Source: Nitrososphaerota archaeon
GTDB taxonomy: Archaea; Thermoproteota; Nitrososphaeria; Nitrososphaerales; UBA183
Direction of reading: 5' to 3'
NCBI GenBank assembly: GCA_029784825.1
Contig: JAFMAU010000034.1
Location: 1 to 18,760, forward strand
Length of the DNA: 18,760 nt
The position numbers and the translations under genes are program-made. The notes beneath the pieces were generated by a model, which saw nothing but the letters and a program-made list of their open reading frames with translations, was not told the DNA's origin and searched no databases. This document shows positions 14,382 through 18,760 of this stretch, one piece after another; the stretch's first letter is position 1, and every line of letters starts with the position of its first letter.

Positions 14382-15551
14382 CTAGTGCACCAGTCCCAAT
14401 GAAACTATCACCATGGTCAGGAAGATGTTGGCGAACGAGATCGCCAGCAGCTTCACCCAGCCGGCCCTCAGCAGCATGTCGATCCTCAGCCTCGGCATTA
14501 TGCTTCGGGGGAGCATCAGCAGGAGCATCACAACCGTGGTCTTCAGGATGAACCACACTTCGGGGGGCACCGGAGAGGGCCCGAGCCATCCTCCCAGGAA
14601 GAAGGTCGTGAAGAGCCCTGCCATGATGTACATCCTAGAGAAGTTCGCCAGCTGGAAGGTGCCGAAGAGCATGCTCGTGTATTCGGTCTGCCAACCGGCC
14701 ACGAGCTCGCTGTCCGCCTCGGGGATGTCGAATGGTATCCTCTCGAGCTCGGCGAGGGCCCCTATGTAAAAGACGATGGCTGCAAGGAACTCGGGGACGA
14801 TGTACCAGATGCCCGTCTGGGCCTTCACAATGTCCATTAGGTTGAGTGAGCCTGCGAGGACCACGGCTCCCACCAAGGAGAGAATCATCGGGATCTCATA
14901 GGCCACGAGCTGGTGGAGGGCCCTGAGGCCGCCCAGGAACGGGTACTTGCTGTTGCTCGCCCACCCTGCGAGGAGCACGACGAGGGGGGTGAAGCCGAGT
15001 ATGGCGAAGACCAGGACGGCCCCCACGGAGGGGTTGGCTATGTACGTGGTCGGAGAAAGCGGGACCAGGGCCACCAGAGCACCCGCGACTGCCATCAGAG
15101 CGAATGGGACTGCAAGGAAGGTCGCCCTGTCGACCCCGTTGGGTATCACGATCTCCTTGAAGGCCAGCTTGAAGAAGTCGGCGATGTTCTGGAGAATCCC
15201 TTCGACTCTCCCTGCGTTCATCGGCCCGGTCCTGAGCTGGATCTTGGCCGTGAACTTCCTTTCCACCCACCCCATGAAGATGGTCCCGTACACGGCAACG
15301 AAGGAGAATCCCGGGAACACGGTCAGGGCGAAGAGGGTCTTGAAAGGCTCGGTCGAAAGCATCCCCAACGTGTAGGAGATGGCCAGATTGGGGTTTATCG
15401 CCAGACGGATGTAGTCGGTGGGGAAGTGGAATATGCCGTCGAGGAGATAGTAGATGGGGACTACCAAGACCACAGAAAGCAGGGCAACCCAGAATACAAC
15501 AATCAGTAAGCGTTTGATGAAGTCCTCGAAGGTCGTTATCGGTTTCGACAC
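14382..15551 (-). CDS. nuoH: Complex I-like quinone-channel subunit NuoH
   Basis: This 389-residue membrane protein is NuoH, which lines the quinone tunnel with NuoB and NuoD. Signature segments are GWVERKFTAKIQLRTGP (residues 94-110), DFFKLAFKEIVIP (125-137), and the acidic loop ELERIPFDIPEADSELVAGWQTEYTSM (from about 268), which links the tunnel to the pumps. Where most NuoH proteins read FFLAEY shortly after this loop, the sequence here is FQLANF, so N303 replaces a normally conserved glutamate. The N terminus is longer than in E. coli (325 residues), with an additional hydrophobic helix at about 14-38. The start is GTG at 15551; there is no ATG nearby. A TATA box lies about 40 bases before the GTG, so nuoH is the first gene of the operon, and nuoA-D do not precede it. 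Confidence 0.95.
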   Translation of the reverse strand: MSKPITTFEDFIKRLLIVVFWVALLSVVLVVPIYYLLDGIFHFPTDYIRLAINPNLAISYTLGMLSTEPFKTLFALTVFPGFSFVAVYGTIFMGWVERKFTAKIQLRTGPMNAGRVEGILQNIADFFKLAFKEIVIPNGVDRATFLAVPFALMAVAGALVALVPLSPTTYIANPSVGAVLVFAILGFTPLVVLLAGWASNSKYPFLGGLRALHQLVAYEIPMILSLVGAVVLAGSLNLMDIVKAQTGIWYIVPEFLAAIVFYIGALAELERIPFDIPEADSELVAGWQTEYTSMLFGTFQLANFSRMYIMAGLFTTFFLGGWLGPSPVPPEVWFILKTTVVMLLLMLPRSIMPRLRIDMLLRAGWVKLLAISFANIFLTMVIVSLGLVH

Positions 15552-15587
15552 GATGACTTCGCCTATGAGCCTGCGCCCTGAATTAGC

Positions 15588-15598
15588 CTTTAAAAGTT
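15588..15598 (-). promoter_or_regulatory. TATA box of the nuoH-N operon
   Basis: On the minus strand AACTTTTAAAG is an AT-rich TATA match in otherwise GC-rich DNA, about 40 bases before the nuoH GTG. It separates the operon from aIF1, whose stop is at 15636. Confidence 0.55.
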
Positions 15599-15635
15599 TG
15601 AAGCGGTTTCAGGTACTTGAGAGGGGCCGGAGCGG

Positions 15636-15932
15636 CTAGATTATCTCTATCGTGCCTTCGGAGAACCCGTTCTCTTTGAGCATCTTCGCAGCGCTCTCCC
15701 TGTGGTCCCCCTGGAGGATCATTATCCCGTCCTTGACCGTCCCCCCGGTCGCCAGGGCCCGCTTCATCTTAGAGTTCAGCTCATGGAGGTCCTTGTCGCT
15801 CATCTTGATCCCCTCGATCACCGTGGTGGGCTTTCCGAAGCGTCTCATCTCCATCCTTATCTTCACCCGGGCTTCTTCACGATCGAGTTCCGCTAGAATG
15901 TCCTCGAATCCCTCGTCTTGATCCTTGCTCAC
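15636..15932 (-). CDS. Archaeal translation initiation factor aIF1 (SUI1 family)
   Basis: This 98-residue protein is the archaeal homologue of eukaryotic eIF1, a small factor that binds the 30S P-site region and helps select the correct start codon. The SUI1 domain begins at about residue 22 with VKIRMEMRRFGKPTTVIEGI and continues to LATGGTVKDGIMILQGDHRESAAKMLKENGFSEG, where the basic loop, the GGTVKDG turn and the QGDHR strand are conserved. The first 20 residues are an acidic extension. The start is GTG at 15932 (MSKDQDEGFED). It reads in the same direction as the nuo operon but has its own upstream AT-rich element and is separated from nuoH by 84 bases. Confidence 0.94.
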   Translation of the reverse strand: MSKDQDEGFEDILAELDREEARVKIRMEMRRFGKPTTVIEGIKMSDKDLHELNSKMKRALATGGTVKDGIMILQGDHRESAAKMLKENGFSEGTIEII

Positions 15933-15957
15933 TGCGACTGGTTTTGACTCTTTTTGG

Positions 15958-15967
15958 GAGTATTTAC
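15958..15967 (-). promoter_or_regulatory. TATA-like element before aIF1
   Basis: The minus strand reads CGTAAATACT about 30 bases before the aIF1 GTG, consistent with a near-leaderless transcript. The match is moderate. Confidence 0.35.
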
Positions 15968-15978
15968 GTTTAGCCGAG

Positions 15979-15987
15979 CCGCTTAAA
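15979..15987 (+). promoter_or_regulatory. TATA-like box of tRNA-Met
   Basis: CCGCTTAAAGG lies about 30 bases before the first base of the tRNA-Met gene (16014), the normal distance for an archaeal promoter of a tRNA with little or no leader. Confidence 0.5.
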
Positions 15988-16013
15988 GGCAGCAGATGGG
16001 GAGGCGCGAAAGT

Positions 16014-16136
16014 GGGCCCGTAGCTCAGTTCGGTTAGAGAACACCGGCCACAGCGACCGGCTCATACGGAAACTGAGACACCGGTACCAGACAAGACTGG
16101 CGGGAGCGGTCGAGCGTTCAAATCGCTCCGGGCCCA
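16014..16136 (+). tRNA. Elongator-type tRNA-Met (CAU) with three introns
   Basis: The acceptor stem GGGCCCG pairs with CGGGCCC, followed by discriminator A; a full CCA is not encoded. The T arm is GAGCG-TTCAAAT-CGCTC and the D arm GCTC-AGTTCGGTTA-GAGC. The anticodon stem ACCGG (16056-16060) pairs with CCGGT (16081-16085), and the spliced loop CTCATAA gives anticodon CAU. The canonical 37/38 intron is 16067-16079 (13 bases). It forms a textbook BHB: central helix CTCA/TGAG, bulges TAC and ACA, with a GAAA tetraloop closing the intron. A second insert of 14 bases lies in the D stem at about 16040-16053, and a third of about 21 bases lies in the variable loop at about 16087-16107, with a CCAG/CTGG hairpin. 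Removing all three leaves a 75-base tRNA. The body suggests elongator rather than initiator Met. The edges of the second and third introns may shift by a base or two. Confidence 0.9.
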
Positions 16137-16171
16137 CAGGACAATAATCGAGGGTCGACCCGCGGGACCTG

Positions 16172-16612
16172 TCACTGACCGGGCTGAGGTTCGGGTAAGC
16201 GACTGAAGTGCTCGTGGGCCACGCGCCAGCCCCTGGCGGTCCGAAGGAGGACCATGGTGACCCTCGTCTTGGCCTTCACCGGTGAGCCCTCGAACGAGTA
16301 GTTGTTGACGAACATGCCAGAGTAGGCCAGGTAGAACGTGGCTATGGCGACGTCACCGAGCAGGTCGACTCTGAACTCTTCCATCGAGTAGTCGTAGTCG
16401 GAGATGTTGGCGAAGGCTGCCTGCTCGTATACGAAGGCTTCGTCTGAACTCTGGCGGGTGTATGGCGGGTTTTCGTCGAACTTCGTGAACTGGTCCCGGG
16501 AGGCGTGGAAGTCTGCGAGTGCGGTGAGGTCCTTGCTCTTCCCCGCGTCAAAGAACGCCCGGATGAACGCTTCGATGTCTTTCCTGTCCTTGTCGGCTGG
16601 CCGGCCCTCCAT
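16172..16612 (-). CDS. NTF2/SnoaL-like small protein
   Basis: This 146-residue soluble protein looks like the NTF2-like (SnoaL/DUF4440-type) superfamily. It opens with helices (DIEAFIRAFFDAGKSKDLTALADFHASRDQF), a layout typical of those cone-shaped folds, then has strands with DVAIATFYLAYSGMFV and ends KTRVTMVLLRTARGWRVAHEHFSRLPE, a near-classic ending in which the last strand carries WRVxHEHxS. Such proteins bind small ligands or act as enzymes of very varied function, so no substrate can be named. The ATG at 16612 was chosen because a TATA-like GTTTAAT lies 25-30 bases upstream, fitting a leaderless start; longer in-frame openings would run into the opposite-strand tRNA-Asn. The gene stands between two plus-strand tRNA genes. 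Confidence 0.75.
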   Translation of the reverse strand: MEGRPADKDRKDIEAFIRAFFDAGKSKDLTALADFHASRDQFTKFDENPPYTRQSSDEAFVYEQAAFANISDYDYSMEEFRVDLLGDVAIATFYLAYSGMFVNNYSFEGSPVKAKTRVTMVLLRTARGWRVAHEHFSRLPEPQPGQ

Positions 16613-16635
16613 CTGACTGCGGCCTCCCCGTGGCA

Positions 16636-16643
16636 TTAAACAA
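16636..16643. promoter_or_regulatory. TATA-like element shared by the NTF2-like gene and tRNA-Asn
   Basis: TTAAACAA (plus) or TTGTTTAA (minus) is the only AT-rich element between the divergent pair. It lies about 27 bases from the minus-strand ATG at 16612 and about 38 bases from the first base of tRNA-Asn at 16678. It could serve both. Confidence 0.4.
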
Positions 16644-16677
16644 CGTTTTTGAGCCCAGCCCCTCGCCCCCGACTTGC

Positions 16678-16784
16678 GGCGACGTAGCTCAGAGGCAAAC
16701 ATGCCGGGCAGCGTGGTAGAGCAATTGGCTGTTAGCCCAACGGCAGACACCAATTGGTCGTCGGTTCGAGTCCGACCGTCGCCG
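16678..16784 (+). tRNA. tRNA-Asn (GUU) with two introns
   Basis: The acceptor stem GGCGACG pairs with CGTCGCC, followed by discriminator G; CCA is not encoded. The T arm is GTCGG-TTCGAGT-CCGAC. The anticodon stem ATTGG (16724-16728) pairs with CCAAT (16750-16754), and the spliced loop CTGTTAA gives anticodon GUU. The canonical 37/38 intron is 16735-16748 (14 bases). It forms a BHB with central helix CTGT/GCAG (one G-U pair) and three-base bulges TAG and ACA. The D loop is 28 bases where about nine are expected; about 19 of them (roughly 16691-16709, with the hairpin GGCA-AACA-TGCC) look like a second intron, leaving AGCGTGGTA. Removing both gives a 74-base tRNA. The D-loop intron boundary is approximate. 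Confidence 0.9.
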
Positions 16785-16892
16785 CTGAATTAGCTCAGAA
16801 TGAACTCCGTTTGGCTAATGGGACTTACTATTGGCTCCTTCTGGCGAACCCAGAGGACGGTTCTACAGCATACGCAAGGTGTCCACCATATT

Positions 16893-17348
16893 TCAGCCAT
16901 ATACACCTGGATAGGCGTGAATCAGTGCCAGGTTCAGATTCAGAACATTGACGTATGGTTCTGCAAATATGCTTGACAGACCATCGACATTCTGGTCAAC
17001 GACCCACTTCAACGAAGCCTCAGGGATTCCTGTAGCACTGCTAATCCTGGGGATTTGAGAGTATGCGTCCTTTACCGTGATGTCCGGGTCCACACCCGAG
17101 GCCGAGTCGTTCCTCGGGTGGAAATAGGATGACTGGTTGAAACCCTGGGCTATGAGTTCAGAGCCGGCCGGGTGGCCATTGAACTGGACAATCTCCCCGT
17201 TCGCCTGGTAGGGGAAGAGTGTCTGGGCGATTCCAGTGATCAGCAGGGGGAAGAACAGTCCGCATAGGAGGAGAGAGACAAGAGCTAGTCCGAGGATTGG
17301 TCTGACGTGCTTCGTGTTCGAGGTTTTGGGAGCTGCCAACCCTTTCAC
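16893..17348 (-). CDS. kdpC: Short K+-transporting ATPase subunit KdpC
   Basis: KdpC is the single-span accessory subunit of the high-affinity KdpFABC potassium pump, needed for its assembly and ATP affinity. The protein has 151 residues, against about 190 in bacteria. One membrane helix lies at about residues 17-41 (ILGLALVSLLLCGLFFPLLI). The outside domain shows the expected GSELIAQGF...YFHPR segment, SGVDPDITVKDAYSQIPRI, and the ending PYVNVLNLNLALIHAYPG. The usual central NASxSGGSNLGPTNP stretch is missing, so HPRNDSASGVDPD joins directly. I believe short KdpC forms occur in other archaea, so it is probably functional. The start is GTG at 17348, directly after the kdpB TAG. Its third codon positions look less GC-rich than those of the nuo genes. 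Confidence 0.92.
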   Translation of the reverse strand: MKGLAAPKTSNTKHVRPILGLALVSLLLCGLFFPLLITGIAQTLFPYQANGEIVQFNGHPAGSELIAQGFNQSSYFHPRNDSASGVDPDITVKDAYSQIPRISSATGIPEASLKWVVDQNVDGLSSIFAEPYVNVLNLNLALIHAYPGVYG

Positions 17349-18760
17349 CTATGGATGCCACAGCGATAGCAGGATGTCTATCGCCTTGATTCCGACGAAT
17401 GGGGCTATCACCCCGCCAACGCCGTAGATCAGAGTGTTACGCAGGAAGAGCGACATGGTGCTCGACGGCTTGAAGGCGACTCCCCTCATAGCGAGCGGTA
17501 TCAATAGCGGAATGATGATCGCGTTGAAGATAAGCGCCGACAGGACGGCGGTGTTGAGGCCGAGCTGCAGGACGTTGAGGGACTGGAGCTGAGGAATCGT
17601 CGCAGCGAAGAGGACCGGGACGATCGCGAAGTACTTGGCGACGTCGTTGGCGATGCTGAACGCCGTAACGGCACCCCGGGTCATAAGCAGCTGTTTGCCT
17701 AGCATCACCACATCGATGATCTTGGCAGGGTTGGATTCGAGGTCGACCATGTTGGCGGCTTCCTTCGCCGGTTCAGTTCCCGAATTCATCGCCAATCCTA
17801 TGTCCGCGGCTGCAAGGGCAGGCGCGTCGTTGGTGCCGTCGCCTATCATGGCAACAATCCTCGATTCCGCCTGTTCCCGGTGAACTATGTCATACTTGTC
17901 GTTGGGCCTTGCCTGCGGGACGTACTCGTCGATTCCGACTTCTTTCGCGATGCTCCTTGCGGTGAGCGGCTGGTCGCCCGTGATCATCACCGGGCGTATT
18001 CCCATCGTCTTGACCGCCCTCACCTTCTCTCCGATGTCTGGCTTCAGGACGTCCTTCAGCCTGATTATCCCCAGCACTTCTCCGTCTCGGACCACCCCAA
18101 TCGGCGTTCCTCCTTCACTCGAGATCTCCTTCACGACTCTGTCGAAGTCATCCGAGCAGGGCGCGATCTTCTTCACCGCGTCCGGAGCGCCCTTGATTAT
18201 CTCCATCTCGTCGCTCGAAATGGCCCCAGGAACGGTGTCGGCGAACTTCCTACTGAACCTCTGCTGTTGCTGGAACTCCTTTCCGCCTTTGGGCAGGGCC
18301 AAGCCGCCGAACCGCGAAAGCACTATCCCACTCGTTCGGGTGGCGGCAGAGAACTCGTACACCTTCGAGCGGGCGAGGCCGTTCAGCTCTCTCGGTATCG
18401 AGCCCTTCTCGTACGACAGTCTGACTATGCTCCGTCCTTCTGGCGTGTCATCGTGCCAAGAGGAGAGGAACGCGGCCTCACCCACCTCTCTCTGAGAATG
18501 CCCGTTCAGCGGGATGAACTCCATGGCCTGCCTGTTCCCCACTGTGATTGTCCCAGTCTTGTCGAGCAAGATGACGTCAGCATCCCCGGCTGCCTCTATC
18601 GCCTTCCCGGACTTCGCGACCACCTTCCTCCCATAGAGCCTTGAAACCCCCGACAGCCCTATTGCAGGAAGAAGCGCCCCTATCGTGGTGGGGAGCAGGC
18701 AGACGTAGAGCGCTATCATCACAGACAAGTCGCCTCCGAGGTTGAGCGCGACAGAGAGAC
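17349..18760 (-). CDS. kdpB: K+-transporting P-type ATPase subunit KdpB, 3' part
   Basis: This is the C-terminal 469 residues or so of KdpB, the P-type ATPase of the KdpFABC complex; the 5' end lies beyond the right edge. From the left of the protein it shows CLLPTTIGALLPAIGL (the TM4 region with its conserved PTTIG), then LLDKTGTIT, whose phosphorylated aspartate is encoded at 18561-18563, the KGAPDAVKK nucleotide-binding segment, RPVMITGDQPLTARSIAKEVG, and MIGDGTNDAPALAAADIGLAM. The last three membrane helices follow, ending near LSLWHP. Compared with bacterial KdpB there are about 35 additional residues between ATRTSGIVLSRF and EIIKGAPDAV (about 18207-18314). The frame stays open to the window edge, so the gene is partial and not broken. 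kdpA is expected beyond the right edge; no KdpDE regulator is seen downstream. Confidence 0.96.
   Translation of the reverse strand, partial: LSVALNLGGDLSVMIALYVCLLPTTIGALLPAIGLSGVSRLYGRKVVAKSGKAIEAAGDADVILLDKTGTITVGNRQAMEFIPLNGHSQREVGEAAFLSSWHDDTPEGRSIVRLSYEKGSIPRELNGLARSKVYEFSAATRTSGIVLSRFGGLALPKGGKEFQQQQRFSRKFADTVPGAISSDEMEIIKGAPDAVKKIAPCSDDFDRVVKEISSEGGTPIGVVRDGEVLGIIRLKDVLKPDIGEKVRAVKTMGIRPVMITGDQPLTARSIAKEVGIDEYVPQARPNDKYDIVHREQAESRIVAMIGDGTNDAPALAAADIGLAMNSGTEPAKEAANMVDLESNPAKIIDVVMLGKQLLMTRGAVTAFSIANDVAKYFAIVPVLFAATIPQLQSLNVLQLGLNTAVLSALIFNAIIIPLLIPLAMRGVAFKPSSTMSLFLRNTLIYGVGGVIAPFVGIKAIDILLSLWHP

Noticed and set aside
16613..16753. An N-terminal extension of the NTF2-like protein
   Set aside because: It would run through the opposite-strand tRNA-Asn gene and past the TATA-like element; the domain begins after the ATG at 16612.
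16789..16798. TTAGCTCAGA just after tRNA-Asn, resembling a tRNA D-arm start
   Set aside because: No acceptor, anticodon or T arm follows within reach, so it is not a tRNA and too short to call a remnant or attachment site.

Overview
The window is from an archaeon, most likely of the TACK group (Nitrososphaerota/Thaumarchaeota, Bathyarchaeota or a relative); I cannot resolve it further from sequence alone. The evidence is A-type ATP synthase genes, a SUI1-type initiation factor, a prenyl diphosphate synthase, TATA-like boxes 25-40 bases before starts with almost no Shine-Dalgarno signals, many TTG/GTG starts, and three tRNA genes that all carry introns, some with clear bulge-helix-bulge (BHB) folds. 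The DNA is GC-rich and densely coding.

Layout. Left edge (1-1673): 5' part of a dihydrolipoamide-dehydrogenase-like flavoprotein (minus), a non-coding stretch with hairpins, an intron-bearing tRNA-Glu(UUC) (minus) and an unrecognised 234-residue protein (minus). Positions 1738-2595: a shortened geranylgeranyl-diphosphate-type synthase (plus), divergent from the unknown gene across one shared TATA-like element. Positions 2620-6292: three A-type ATP synthase genes in two divergent units, atpC and atpK on minus and atpI on plus.

Positions 6289-15551: a minus-strand operon of about 9.3 kb, read nuoH-I-J-K-M'-L-M-N, with overlapping or nearly abutting genes. It encodes the proton-pumping arm of a complex I-like enzyme plus the Fe-S subunit NuoI. 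Canonical complex I has three antiporter-like pump subunits (L, M, N); here there are four (M', L, M, N), and NuoL has an insertion of about 29 residues in its lateral-helix region. That combination is the signature of the proposed four-pump ('2M') complex I. NuoA, B, C and D are not in the window.

Right side (15636-18760): aIF1 (minus), tRNA-Met(CAU) with three introns (plus), a small NTF2/SnoaL-like protein (minus), tRNA-Asn(GUU) with two introns (plus), then kdpC and a partial kdpB (minus), which enter from the right edge and belong to a high-affinity K+ transporter.

How it works together: the complex I-like arm builds an ion gradient, the A-type ATP synthase uses it, and Kdp consumes ATP for K+ uptake. 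The best leads are the four-pump complex I with its lengthened NuoL and degenerate extra NuoM, the tRNA genes with seven inferred introns, the prenyl synthase with a deletion after its second Asp-rich motif, and the structured non-coding DNA next to tRNA-Glu.
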